A model generated the notes under the pieces. The model was not told the origin of the DNA. It worked only from the letters and a program-made list of their open reading frames with translations, and ran no database searches. Shown here one piece after another: positions 1 to 11,039 of a DNA stretch of 64,000 nucleotides. The DNA lies in assembly GCF_905475395.1 (NCBI RefSeq), contig NC_058339.1:94002520-94066519 (forward strand), read 5' to 3'. Origin of the DNA: Chrysoperla carnea. Its lineage: Eukaryota > Arthropoda > Insecta > Neuroptera > Chrysopidae. The stretch's first letter is position 1. The number at the start of each line of letters is the position of its first letter. The position numbers and the translations under genes are program-made.

Positions 1-10
1 TTGTTTAAAA

Positions 11-268
11 CATTTTTTCCAAAAACGTTAGCTTTCGAAGGAAATGCGACTTAAAAATATGTCATTATTCCATTTAATCAAAAGAAAATACGCTTAAAGT
101 TTATCGATAATTGTAGGTTAAAGTGATGGACACAGGCGAATATCCTCAATTGACCTTGACCTTGACAACTTTTGTTGCAGTTAGTTTGTTTTCTTTCGAT
201 TAAATGCAATAATGTCATATTTTTAAGCCGCATTTCCTCCGAAAGCTAACTTTTTTGGAAAAAATTGG
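11..268. mobile_element. Short inverted-repeat element (MITE-like)
   Basis: The first about 78 bases (11-89) match, in reverse complement and with a few mismatches, the stretch 187-268. Both arms carry TTAGCTTTCG near their outer end and a match to CATTTAATC near the inner end. About 100 bases separate the arms and contain no open frame. This is the form of a non-autonomous DNA element; no target duplication could be fixed because the left edge is close to the window start. Confidence 0.6.
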
Positions 269-289
269 TTAGTTTTTTTATGAGGTTCA

Positions 290-1120
290 ACTTTCTAATT
301 TAAAATGTTATTCTATCTCCTACTGTTAAGGATCTGAGTTAACTATTAAAGAATCCAGAAGAGACTGATCAAATCTGACGCCAGAATATGATGTCCCACT
401 TTAACCTGAATAATTTTTGTACCAAACATTTTTTTGTAGTGTAAGTTTTTTAGAAAATATTTGAGTCCATCGATTAAAATGGATTACCCTGTATATCTTA
501 TTTTGCATAGAATATTTAAAGTTAATTTCCTAAAAATTTGTTCAAAATATCAAACGGTATAGTTAACATTTCAATCAGCATTTTTTTCTAATGAAGGAAA
601 ATTTTTTGTTTGTTTAAAAGGAACTTAATGAGAGTTTACTTTTTAAAAATTATTTTTAAAATTGTATACAGTTTTTTGCAATTTGGAATAAACGCAACCG
701 ACCAAAACCCAGATGTATTCGACTATAATACTGTATTGTTCGACTTTAATTCCCCCTCTGTATCATACTGTAGACTACAGGCAACAATGCAACATACCGT
801 TTGGAATACTACCAAATGTATAATTATTATTTTATATGAAAATTATTCATTGTATCTTATAGTTAACATTCTGAACTATCAAAAAAGTTCAAAAAAACAA
901 GACTAGATGACGTTACGTGTCGCAAAATTTAATTTTTTTTTCAACGGACAGTATTTTTGAAAAGTGCTCTTCGGCTGTGAGTTTAATAAATAAAAATTTA
1001 TATTTTTACAAGTGTTTTTGTTATTTTTTTTGTTTGATTGAAGAGGTAAGTGTTTGAACTTTATTATTTATTATTATTTCTGACAAGATTTTATATTTTT
1101 ACGAGTGTTATTACACGATT
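290..1120. other. No recognisable gene
   Basis: AT-rich spacer. A 98-codon open frame at 610-906 has no recognisable domain and looks like chance. ATTACCCTGTATA near 482-495 resembles the ends of many insect DNA transposons. Two related short stretches containing TATTTTTAC and AGTGTT (near 1003 and 1094) precede the piggyBac relic and may be its 5' flank. Confidence 0.4.
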
Positions 1121-1127
1121 ACAGTTT

Positions 1128-2130
1128 GTTGCCCGTAGGCAACATTAGACGAACAGCGTAGTTTTTTTTATAAATTTACATACACTATTTACAGATGTTA
1201 TTATTAGTTGCAGAATGTCTCATAAGCGTTCTATTAGTGATAAAGACATTGCTGCTATTCTGGGTGCAGATAGTGATGATGACTTTGATTTCGATGATGA
1301 CAGTCTCGAAGACCCCGACTTTGCACTAGATTTCAGCGATTTTGAGGATATAGTTTCAGAGATGGATATTGATGGAAATATTGAAAATGTCAACGGAATC
1401 GATGTTTCAACTGTTGCATGGAAGGACAATAAAGTTGTCACCCTGGCGTCTACCTTTGCTGGTCAGAAACCCGAAACTGATGTTCGTAGATGGGATAAAC
1501 ACAGTTCAAAATACATAAATATAAAGCGACCCAATGTGGTAGGAGAATATAATCGGCATATGGGTGGTGTTGACCTCCTTGACAGCATTATGGGCATTTA
1601 CAAGATACGTTTGAGAAGCAAACGGTGGCCAATGCGTCTGTTTTACCATTACCTAGATTTAACGATGGCCAATGCTTGGATTTTGTATAAAAGAGTCACT
1701 AAATACAAAGATCCAAAATCAGCTTGCTTATCATCTGCAGATTTTCGTTTGGAGGTTGCTGTGACCCTCTGTAAACTGGGTACAAAACCTAGTACATCTA
1801 CTCGGCGAACACTGGAAAAAGAGATCCAAGCAAAAAAGCACAATGGACCTGCTCAACATGTGCCTCCAAAAGCGGTTCGCCAAGACCAGATTGGGCACTG
1901 GCCACAATGGTCTGATAAAAAAATCAGATGCAAACTTCCAAAGTGCGTAGGATTTACCCATAACGTTTGTGAAAAATGCGGTGTCGCATTATGTTACACA
2001 AAAACTAAAAATTGTTTTAAAAACTTTCATTTATCGTAAATTGTTAATATACGATAAATTTTGTCCACTAACCTCAGTGTTGCCTGTGGGCAACACTCCC
2101 TATTTTTGAAATTTTTTCAATAAATATTCA
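1128..2130 (+). mobile_element. piggyBac-family element, internally deleted
   Basis: The transposase relic is bracketed by two 16-bp near-palindromes of the form GTTGCCYGTRGGCAAC at 1128-1143 and 2079-2094. An AATAAA signal follows at about 2120. Exact outer ends and a TTAA target duplication were not found, so the borders are approximate. Matching palindromes on both sides are what subterminal repeats of one element would look like. Confidence 0.6.
1215..2039 (+). pseudogene. piggyBac transposase with most of the catalytic domain deleted but frame kept
   Basis: The open frame is 274 residues, about half of a typical piggyBac transposase. Residues 1-60 are the usual acidic N-terminus (runs such as DSDDDFDFDDD). 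The sequence then jumps directly to the C-terminal part of the DDE domain: WKDNKVV, about residue 98 onwards PNVVGEYNRHMGGVDLLDS, and RWPMRLFYHYLDL. D120 in GGVD corresponds to the last catalytic aspartate; the region with the first two is absent. The C-terminus keeps a cysteine-rich zinc-binding end (CKLPKC, CEKCG, CYT, CF). It should be unable to transpose. An intact frame across an internal deletion could be chance, a recent non-autonomous copy, or a retained DNA-binding product. Confidence 0.85.
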
Positions 2131-2212
2131 AAATATAGAAAAATTAAAAAAATACGTATATTTTATTTTTATGTCATTATGTCAAATCCATAGATATTTC
2201 TAAAAAAAATTT

Positions 2213-3359
2213 TCATGAGTGATAGAGGGTTAATAGTTCTTTTCCTTTTTCTTTGACAAGTAAACTAAATGTTGGTTCTGTTAAGATTGTTCGTCTAAAG
2301 TGATTTCTTAACGATTGCCATGTACGTTCCTTTACAATTTGTTCCAGTTCCATTCGTTGCCATATTTTGTTACCCATTACTTGGTTTTCATATTTATTTA
2401 TAAAAATATATTTTAAAATTTCTCTTTGTTCCCACATTGTATATGACCTATCAAATTAATTAATCATTAATCAATCAATTTAATCAATATCTGAGCTGTA
2501 ATATTGATTTCATTACAATAATTAAAATAATAAATTGAAACCGTATGGAGGGAACAAGTATTAAAAACTATTCTCCCTTTTTTAGCTTTTAAAATATTAA
2601 CCTATAAAATTGAGCGTATTTTGTTTTATTCAAGAACAACTACAAGTTTTTCGCTATCTCCACTAACAAATTTGTAATCTACGTAAAAAATAAATTATTT
2701 AAGTTTTTTTTTCCTGGTTTTTATTAAAGCGCGCTAAAGTGCAGATATAATTTATTATTAATTGATTAGTATTGATTGATTGATTGATATTAATACTTAC
2801 TTGGATTTTGTTTGTCTCGTATCCAGATCCTACAACAAATACAGATTTATATGTGTTATGTGTTTTAAAATTTAATATTTGTATCCCTACATGATATGAT
2901 AATAATTAATTTAAACACTAATTTCATTAATTAATTAATAATTATGTTTCTTCTTTATCTTATGTTCAATGTATTTATTAAATTATTATATTTAAGTTAT
3001 TAATAATGCCACTAAATTAAATAAATAAATAACAAAACTTAACTTACTTTCATTCTATCGTTTTTTTCTTCTTCTATTTCATTTCTATTCTGTGAATTAT
3101 CTTTATCTTTATCTTCATCTGCATCATCAACAAAACCTTCTTTATAACCTAAATTGGGTTCTGTATGATTTACCCATTCTCTTATCATTTCCATTTTACT
3201 TTCATTTGTTTTTTGTTTATTATTATTATTAATATTAATTATATTTTCTAATTTATTTAAATATTCTTTATTAAAACGAATAATATAATTATTATTATTA
3301 TGTCGTTTTTTAATTAAATTTGTTTGGCATGATTTATCTAACATTTTATTTGAATTCAT
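2213..3359 (-). CDS. Rap1/TERF2IP-type Myb-domain protein, three exons
   Basis: Exons on the minus strand are 3359-3048 (ATG), 2829-2801 and 2447-2213 (stop TGA). All junctions have GT/AG borders (GTAAGT donors, TTGTAG and TTGATAG acceptors) and join in phase to 191 codons plus stop. The N-terminal 104 residues are polar and low-complexity, with Asn runs and an acidic stretch (DDADEDKDKD). Exon 3 encodes a Myb fold: YTMWEQREILKYI, then GNKIWQRME and RTWQSLRNHF, about residues 116-166. The pattern W-x-ILxYI, GNxxWxxME, TWQSLxxxF is that of the Rap1 Myb domain, found in TERF2IP, a telomere/shelterin protein. No BRCT or Rap1 C-terminal domain is seen, so the protein is short for that family and the telomeric role is inference. 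The upstream start region is duplicated (see 2805-4098). Confidence 0.7.
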
Positions 3360-4098
3360 AATTTATTTAAAATGGTGACTGATTAATTTACAGATTCACA
3401 GATAATGAGATAACTAACAACTCTTGTTTGTATCCAGAGATAACCACCTATATTTTGTTTGTCTCGTATCCAGATCCTACAACAAATACAGATTTATATG
3501 TGTTATGTGTTTTAAAATTTAATATTTGTATCCCTACATGATATGATAATAATTAATTTAAACACTAATTTCATTAATTAATTAATAATTATGTTTCTTC
3601 TTTATCTTATGTTCAATGTATTTATTAAATTATTATATTTAAGTTATTAATAATGCCACTAAATTAAATAAATAAATAACAAAACTTAACTTACTTTCAT
3701 TCTATCGTTTTTTTCTTCTTCTATTTCATTTCTATTCTGTGAATTATCTTTATCTTTATCTTCATCTGCATCATCAACAAAACCTTCTTTATAACCTAAA
3801 TTGGGTTCTGTATGATTTACCCATTCTCTTATCATTTCCATTTTACTTTCATTTGTTTTTTGTTTATTATTATTATTAATATTAATTATATTTTCTAATT
3901 TATTTAAATATTCTTTATTAAAACGAATAATATAATTATTATTATTATGTCGTTTTTTAATTAAATTTGTTTGGCATGATTTATCTAACATTTTATTTGA
4001 ATTCATAATTTATTTAAAATGGTGACTGATTAATTTACAGATTCACAGATAATGAGATAACTAACAACTCTTGTTTGTATCCAGAGATAACCACCTAT
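2805..4098. repeat. 647-bp direct tandem duplication, two apparently identical copies
   Basis: Bases 2805-3451 and 3452-4098 look identical by eye. The unit contains exon 1 and most of exon 2 of the Rap1-type Myb gene plus upstream sequence. The junction lies inside exon 2, so the upstream copy of exon 2 (3452-3476) lacks its last bases and its splice donor. Lack of divergence means a very recent duplication or an assembly error. Confidence 0.9.
3695..4006 (-). pseudogene. Duplicate of exon 1 of the Rap1-type Myb gene
   Basis: This is the same 104-codon exon as 3048-3359, with the same ATG context and GTAAGT donor. Its companion exon 2 copy is cut at the duplication junction, so this copy cannot make the protein unless it splices over the next copy into the intact exon 2. 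It may still serve as an alternative first exon. Confidence 0.75.
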
Positions 4099-4156
4099 AA
4101 GTAAATTTAATAAAATTTTAAAGGTAGCCATTTTGCTTGAATAAATTTGACATTTA

Positions 4157-4193
4157 GGGTGCATTCGCGTTGGACGCTTACGCGCTGTGAGCG
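4157..4193 (+). repeat. Left terminal inverted repeat of the Harbinger element
   Basis: 37 bp, matching the reverse complement of 8724-8760 with one A/G difference. The preceding TTA is the target duplication. Further inward, GAGCGCTC forms a short palindrome. Confidence 0.92.
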
Positions 4194-4303
4194 CTCACGC
4201 TTATAAGCACAAATTTTTAGTGTTCGAGATGACCTATAAACGCTTAGAATCAATAACTAAATTTCGTTCGTTTTGGATATTGTGAGCGTCAATAATCATC
4301 AAC

Positions 4304-4453
4304 ATGACAACTGTTTATCAAATAATAAATAATTTATTAGAAATTATCGATGATGAGTCTGATGATAGTGATGAGTTTGATATGATTGAAGATAGTGATT
4401 GTTGGGGCGTTGATCGCTGGTTCACAAAAAATAAAATATTTCCCAACAATTAG
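4304..4453 (+). other. Small acidic open frame inside the Harbinger element
   Basis: ATG at 4304 opens 49 codons rich in Asp and Glu (IIDDESDDSDEFDMIEDSD) with a Trp pair near the end. It could be a 5' exon of the transposase or a short upstream frame. No clean splice donor joining it to the exon at 5274 was found, so it is listed separately. Confidence 0.3.
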
Positions 4454-4459
4454 CGAATT

Positions 4460-5273
4460 TTAAGAACGTTTTAGAAATTTGGACTGTATGAAAAAAAAAT
4501 ATATGTACTCACCGGTTTTTTCTCCAGGTTGACACTAGTTAAATATTTAAGTTGTTATTTAAAGATTTGATCGGATAAAACTCAGAAAAAAAGGAATTTG
4601 GGATAATTAATCAAACCTTTATGTTGAATTTGTTCACGCTCTTTTTGATGATAGTTTATTGGCTTGGTTATTGACTTTTTTGATTGATGCACCTTTCTTT
4701 ATGGCAAATTGAATGGGTAAGCTTCCAACACGTGGGCCACTCGAGTAATGGCGCGAAAAGTAGAAAATGCTAAGTTCACTACACTAAATCACATAATTCA
4801 CTGGGAACTATTCGAATTTGAATCCAAAATTAAACTTGATTATCAAGATAAAATTCGATTAAGAAATTAAGCTTTAACACATTGTTAAATTAAATTAAAG
4901 GCTGAACACCACACGTTTCAACATTGAGAAATTGAAACTTTTGAAAAAAAGAACAGAATCACTGACTCGACTTTTAAATTAAATTTTTAGATTGATTAAT
5001 TAAATCAACCGAAAGAAAATGATCTATTCAGATCGAAAAACGAATTAATTATCATTATAAAAAAGTAAAGAGTTATGAACTCAGTTAGCTTGGCCAGCCC
5101 GTAGGCTGACCGAACTTGAAAATAAGTAAACATTAAACAACTTATACAACACAAGACTATTGTGCAGCGGAAGTTTGGTAAAGTCAGTTAATACCAACTT
5201 ATTATTAATTAAAATCACCAAAGAAAAAAGTAAAAACACTAACTTGTGAAATATCCCTAACAGTGATAATGAT
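4460..5273. other. Harbinger 5' non-coding region
   Basis: AT-rich, no coding pattern. A CCCTAACAG sequence at about 5253 could be a splice acceptor just ahead of the transposase ATG, which would make this an intron from a 5' exon. Confidence 0.35.
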
Positions 5274-6600
5274 ATGGAATGGGAGTATTGTAATACTCAT
5301 TTGAATTTATCTTTCAAAAAAGAACCTTTACCAAGAATTAAAAACTTTGTTGAAGAGGTTATACCAGCATTTTCTGATACAGAATTCAAATCTCATTTTA
5401 GGTAAATATTTATTACAATTTAAGGATTTAGTTAACAAAAAATTATCTTAACCCTTCAGTTTAATTTTGAATTGTATTATTCACACGTAAATAAATTTTT
5501 TTTAAACTTTAGGGTGTTTCGATCAACATTTGATTTTGTTCGTGAAAAAATTGAACCATCGTTAATGAGAAAAACCCCAGGATGTGAAATGATATCACCA
5601 GACAAACAGTTATTCATCGCTTTATGGAAAATGGCTACTCCAGATTCGTATCGGTATTATAAAAAAATATTACTTATATTTTGCATAGCTGTAATTATTA
5701 CAAATTAATTATTAATATAATACATTGTTCTTTAAGGTCGATTTGCCAAAGGTTTGGCGTCAGTTTTGTCGCAGCGTTGTGGAGTGTACGAAGGGTCACA
5801 TCAGCTCTAGTCGAAATAGCTCCGAATTTTATTACCTGGCCTGAAAATGAAAAGCTTGCTGAAATTTCTAATGAATTTGAAGCTACGAGCGGCTTTCGCA
5901 ATGTTATCGGTGCAATTGATGGAACACATATAAATATACCCGCACCTCGAGAACATCCGGAATGTTATGTCAACAGAAAAGGACATCATTCAATTCAATT
6001 ACAAGTAAGTAAGCTGTCATGTGAATTAAAAATATTTGTAAATATTCATTTTTACTGTTTGTTCAAAAATAGGCTATTTGTGATGCTCAATGTAAATTTA
6101 TACATTGTTATGCTGGGAATGTTGGTTCTGTACATGACGCACGAGTATTACGTCTATCAGAAGTGAATGATTACCTCAACGATGAACAGAAATTCCCGAA
6201 CGAATCTCATTTAGTCGGCGATGCAGCTTACCCTCTTCACAAACATTTACTTACACCATATCGAGATAATGGGCACTTATCAGCGAGACAAAAAAATTAT
6301 AATTTTTGTCATTCATCAGCACGTATAGCAATTGAACGTGCATTTGGATTACTTAAAAAAAGATTTCGCAGTTTACTGACAGTTCTCGACATGAATCGAA
6401 CTGATTTAATTCCTGAGTTCATAATCGCTTGTTGTGTCATGCATAATATATGCTTATCGAGAAACGATGAATTTCCGGTGGAGGAAATAATAGAACAAAA
6501 TGGAAACATAAATGAAATGAATTATAATAGAATTTTACCTGCTGATGGTGTTGATAAACGGAATCGTATATGTGAGCAATTAATTATGAGAAATGTGTAA
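5274..6600 (+). CDS. Harbinger (HARBI1-like) DDE transposase, four exons
   Basis: Exons 5274-5401, 5513-5653, 5737-6004 and 6073-6600 join in phase at GT/AG borders to 354 residues, close to the length of HARBI1. The nuclease domain (DDE_Tnp_4 type) has its acidic triad: D151 in GAIDGTHI, D229 in VGDAAYPL and E267 in ARIAIERAFGLLKKRF. Other family landmarks are FRSTFDFV near residue 45, the exon 2-3 join giving DSYRSICQRFG, and CCVMHNIC near the C-terminus. The start is the first ATG of the open exon; an extra 5' exon is possible. The partner protein is encoded convergently at 7164-8484. In this family the Myb-like partner helps bring the transposase to the nucleus and the element ends. Confidence 0.9.
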
Positions 6601-7163
6601 TGAAAGCAACTATCATTTCAATAGCTAAAAATTACAATTATGAGAAATGAGCATGAACAGACTATATATTTTAAGATTTATATAATTATGTATACAAAAA
6701 AATTGTAAATTTTTCATAGGTGACGGTCCATTTTGTAAATCAAATAATATTATACATTTAATTAACAATTGTACATAAATGTTCAAGTGAATTAATTATT
6801 GGATGAAATAAAATAAAATCAAACAAATTTTTTATTTCGTTTATTATATTTAATAGTATAAAAGTTATTTTTTTAAAATTTTATTCAGAACCATAAAAAT
6901 ATATGATATTTAGACTATTTTAAGCCATTATCTAATTAAACTTTGAATAATACGTTTGTAACACTTAAAAATTACATTCTTAAAGTCAGTCCGACTTAAT
7001 GAAAAACAGTCTTAAGCATAATTACATTAAAAAGAATTATTAGCTTTCACAAGCTTTTCTAATAAGTCTAAAGCTCGTTTTTTGTACTGATTTTGTACTG
7101 ATTAAAAATTACATTCTTAAATTCAGTCCGATTTAATGAAAAACAGTCTTAAGCATAATTACA
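6601..7163. other. Intergenic space between the convergent Harbinger genes
   Basis: Contains AT-rich 3' flanks of both genes, including AATAAAA near 6808. It also holds part of a 137-bp-offset duplication that copies the 3' end of the Myb-like gene (6965-7230). Confidence 0.6.
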
Positions 7164-7230
7164 TTAAAAAGAATTATTAGCTTTCACAAGCTTTTCTAAT
7201 AGGTCTAAAGCTCGTTTTTTGTACTGATTA
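6965..7230. repeat. Tandem duplication of the 3' end of the Harbinger Myb-like gene
   Basis: Sequence from about 6965 recurs 137 bp later with a handful of changes. The copied part includes the last about 20 codons and the TAA region of the minus-strand gene; the complete gene uses the copy at 7164-7230. Confidence 0.75.
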
Positions 7231-8484
7231 GCCTCTTCGGCTTTTTGGGCTTTAAAAGCCATGAATTCTTTGAACCGACGTTCCTTATTTTGTTCGCTTT
7301 TCATCAATCTCTCTTCAAAGGCAGCAATTAAATGACTCGCGGGGGTACTTTTTGCTTTTTTACCTGCCAACAAAAATATTATATTCTTATTAGTATAGAG
7401 AAATCTTTAAAACAAATCAAATATCCTTACGGTTCGCTTCATTATCTACATCATTATTACTGCTACTTCCACAACTTTCGGATAAATTTCTTTTATTCCC
7501 AGTAGAAGAGCAAACTGCGACAGGTGTAATGGAAGGCTTGCCACCCATCAGATCATCCATTAACTTAAAAAATTAAAAATTAAAACTTATTTTTTTCTGG
7601 AAATGTAAACAGTTACCCTTACAGTCAAATACGGCCAATGTTTTGCAGAATTTCCAGACTTATTGTTATGGTCTTTTGTTTTTTTATAAGTTTTTTTCAT
7701 TCCTGAAAATTTAGATAAGCACTGAGGTCCTGTAATGTTATGTCCGTGAGATTTCAGTTCAGCACTAATGTCCAACCACAATTTTTTTTGAGAAATTTTT
7801 CCACTATTGAAATCAATTTTTCGCTTTTGATTTTCGTCAAGAAGCAAAAGAATAGCTTCATGAGGCCATTTAAATGCTGTAATAAACAATTGGCTGTTAA
7901 ATTACATTCATGTAAATGCATATTAATAGATTTTGATTTATTTTGATTGAAATTACCTGAATCTTCACTTGGACTTCTCACGGATTCATCAATGCTTCCA
8001 TCGCCATTAACATTAGTTTCTGAACCTTCAGGTTCTTCTGTGTCGGTTTCTAAATATTTACGATTACGGAGGTGAAAATTGAATTAATAATACAAATTTA
8101 AACTTATCATGACAATAAAAGTATTTTTTAAAGTATCTGAAAAGTTTCATGCACATTAAAACTAAAAAAAATTAATGAAACCTACCGCTAATAAATTGAG
8201 CATATTGTAAATCTTTTGATTCTTTAGCCTCTTGTAATTTGAAGTTTGCAAAAGTTTCATCTGATATAAATATAAGCCATTTCACCCAAAAAAAAAATAA
8301 GACAAAACTTCATTCATAACCAAACGTAATAAAGAGCTTGAATATTTTTCCTATTAATTACTAATTTTATATACATACCTGTTTGAAGTCGCTCATATTC
8401 ACGGTCCGTAACAATAATTGTGTATATTTTATTATTTTCTGGATCAGTTAGCTCAACAAATAATTTTGGTTTACTGCTTGCCAT
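7164..8484 (-). CDS. Harbinger Myb/SANT-like (MADF-type) protein, six exons
   Basis: Exons from 5' to 3' are 8484-8379, 8260-8186, 8049-7957, 7876-7623, 7563-7431 and 7363-7164. They join in phase at GT/AG sites to 286 residues. Exon 4 carries a trihelix/Myb-SANT-like DNA-binding domain: FKWPHEAILLLLDENQ, then KKLWLDISAELKSHG, GPQCLSKFSGMKKTYKK and HWPYLT. An acidic/Ser-rich linker follows, then a charged helical C-terminus (FEERLMKSEQNKERRFKEF and an Ala/Glu/Lys-rich tail) suited to coiled-coil pairing. This is the accessory protein of PIF/Harbinger elements, which binds element DNA and the transposase. It is convergent with the transposase gene and ends 564 bp from it. Confidence 0.88.
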
Positions 8485-8723
8485 TTTTGCGGGATTGTAA
8501 AGAATTTGACATTTGCAATAAATAAATGAAATTTATTGGTTAGATTATGCTTAAGTTGCATTCGTTTTGACAAATAGTAAAAATTGGCGCTCACACTTTT
8601 GCTGCCCTACCTATTTGGTGTGAGCATAAATGAGCGCGAAGTCTGTCTAGTACGCTCAGCCATGAGCGTACTTTATGTGACACTCACAGCGCCAAGTCGA
8701 ACGATAAAAATGACATGTAAGCA
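8485..8723. other. Harbinger right subterminal region
   Basis: Spans the promoter side of the Myb-like gene. It has several short inverted copies of GTGAGCGC/GCGCTCAC-like motifs (about 8586-8720) similar to those inside the left end, plausible transposase or Myb binding sites. Confidence 0.5.
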
Positions 8724-8760
8724 CGCTCACAGCGCGTAAGCGCCCAACGCGAATGCACCC
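8724..8760 (-). repeat. Right terminal inverted repeat of the Harbinger element
   Basis: Reverse complement of 4157-4193 with one difference, followed by the TTA target duplication at 8761. Confidence 0.92.
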
Positions 8761-8763
8761 TTA

Positions 8764-11035
8764 ATGTAAAGGTGTAAAAATAAAATAATGCATTGCGCAC
8801 CATCTATGTATATAATATGAAAGCTATGCTTTTAATAAAACAATAACTTACAGATTACTGTAAAATCAAATTCAAACATCATTTTGTTATAATTTTGGTT
8901 TAATTTATTTAACTTATTTATTTACATTTTTTGTGTTATGTAAAGACTAAAATTGTTTAAAAAAAAATAAGACAATGTATTATTATATTTGAATAATTTC
9001 AATTTTATTGCTGCTAAAATTACTTTGGAAGAATTTCAAATGATTGGGCTGTTTTGTCCTTAAGAATCTTATACAATGTAATTCAAATAAATATATTAGT
9101 GATAATAAAACAAACCTCTTTGAATATATACGAATACGAATACGAATACGAATACGAATGAAGTTAACTCGTATTTTGTTTATAATTCGTGAATGTTCAT
9201 TATTTTTAAACGTACGCATGACAATTTAAATGTCAAAATAATAAATAAATGACATTCATTTACATTTTATATTATTTTAATGTTGTTGAATCAATAAAAA
9301 ATATTATCGTGTATAATATTTATTTACTTTATTTATGTACAATTATAATTAACTAATTAATTAATTATAATTGTGATAGTTTTGTGGTGAAATGGACACT
9401 TATATATAGTAGAGAAACTTAACTTCAACCTTAGATACTGTCGTATCCCAGGAGTTGTTCCAGGAAACGGTTGAACCTTTTAATTAATTTTACTTGGTAT
9501 TACCAAGGGCAGGGCTTGCTGTCACCAGGTTGATCCTTGTACGTAGATCCCAAAACGGACGGTTACTTCCAATCACAAGTAAATTATTATAATTTACTAA
9601 AGTCAAAACTTATTGTTGACTTATGCAGAATTCAGTTTATTACTTAAATCAATTTTTACATTGATTTTAATGTTATATGAAACTTCCTTCCTTTTTGCAA
9701 TTTAACACTTGTTGACTTTTTTTGTATTGTAATTAAAAATATACCGGAGACTGTATTTAATTAATTATTTATTTATTAAATAATATTACAATTTGAATAA
9801 AAATACTAATCTGATTTACATTGGATTTTGTTTCTCAATTTATATAATTATTATTGCTTATTCAGCAATATGTCGCCATGATCTATTGATCATGCTCTGT
9901 AAGAAATGATTTGGGAAATATAGGATAATTCAGGATACTACAATACTTAATAGTTATAATATGAAACCGTTCGTTCCAATTAGCTACCGATTGTCATTGT
10001 TAATTTCATTCAAAAGTTGTACACGATTGAAATTGTTACATTTTATTGAAATAACTACTGTGCTTCAAATTGCTTTGAAAATAAAAGACAGAAAAGTCCA
10101 ACGATACCAAAATCATTAAATTTTAATGAATAAAACCGCAAGATAGAGGGTCCCAAACACTGTCAAAGTCATGTTCTTAATAAGCGGCGAAAGTATCAAT
10201 TTCGCGAATACGCAAAATCGGATTTATGGTCACCACACAAATCTGTTTACTCTATATAAAATGTATTAGAAATAAATGTTCTTTTATTGATGTACGAGCT
10301 AGTTCCCAAAACTGTTACATAGCAACGCTACCAGTATCGAATCCAAACCACTGACCAATGGGTTATTAATTAATTTTTATTTTGAAATTCATTGAATTAC
10401 ACTGTATAATAAATTTGAATTCTAAAATTCGTTTCCTTTATCAACATTTTTTGTTTAATGTATTTAATTTGAGAAGAAATGTTTAAAAAAATAGGATGGA
10501 CTTTCATAATGAAAAAATTTCTAATTTAACGTGGTTTTGTGTCCCTTCTTAGCTCGGCGAATTTGTAGTTGAATTTTAGATTACCTTGGGTCAAAGTTAT
10601 GACATATGACTGCTTGGACTTGAACTTAATTCCAATATTTTTGCATATTTTTTAGCTTTCAAAGAGTAAAAATAAATGATTTACTGCGTAGTTCTAAAAA
10701 TCGAACTGCGATTGACTGATGGAAATTTATGTCATCTACCTCTAGCATAACACGTATATCAGATGTTCTTTTTGCATTCACTATTTATACTCAGTATAAG
10801 TAATAAATAATAGTGCTACTTATACTTTTCTACTTACAACTAGAGTTAAAAATGTAAAAGTTGTATGCAAAAAAAAAAACATCCTCAACCAAGTAGAATA
10901 CCAACCTTCGATTAGATTGAAAACGATTTTATTGTAGGGATTCTATGTGATCATACGCCGACAATATATGACTTCTACAGACATTTTGAAATAAAAATTT
11001 TCGTCATGGGATAACAATTTTATTTCAACCAAGGC
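8764..11035. other. Gene-poor AT-rich spacer
   Basis: No coding pattern found. It holds a short CGAATA microsatellite (9130-9160) and an AT-only inverted repeat around 9340-9375. Moderately GC-rich stretches at about 9420-9560 and 10140-10250 may be old transposon pieces but match nothing I recognise. Confidence 0.4.
9130..9160 (+). repeat. CGAATA hexanucleotide microsatellite
   Basis: About five uninterrupted CGAATA/ACGAAT units. Confidence 0.9.
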
Positions 11036-11039
11036 ACAA

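Larger units (their letters stand above)
4157..8760 (+). mobile_element. Complete PIF/Harbinger transposon, 4604 bp
   Basis: The termini are 37-bp inverted repeats beginning GGGTGCATTCGCGTTGG (4157-4193 and 8724-8760, one mismatch), flanked on both sides by TTA (4154-4156, 8761-8763), the 3-bp target duplication typical of this superfamily. Inside are two convergent genes, a DDE transposase on the plus strand and a Myb/SANT-like gene on the minus strand. This is the two-gene layout of autonomous Harbinger elements. Both genes can be joined in frame without a stop, so the copy looks young and possibly functional. Confidence 0.93.

Noticed and set aside
610-906. 98-codon open frame
   Set aside because: No domain, no splice or promoter context and AT-driven composition; likely chance.
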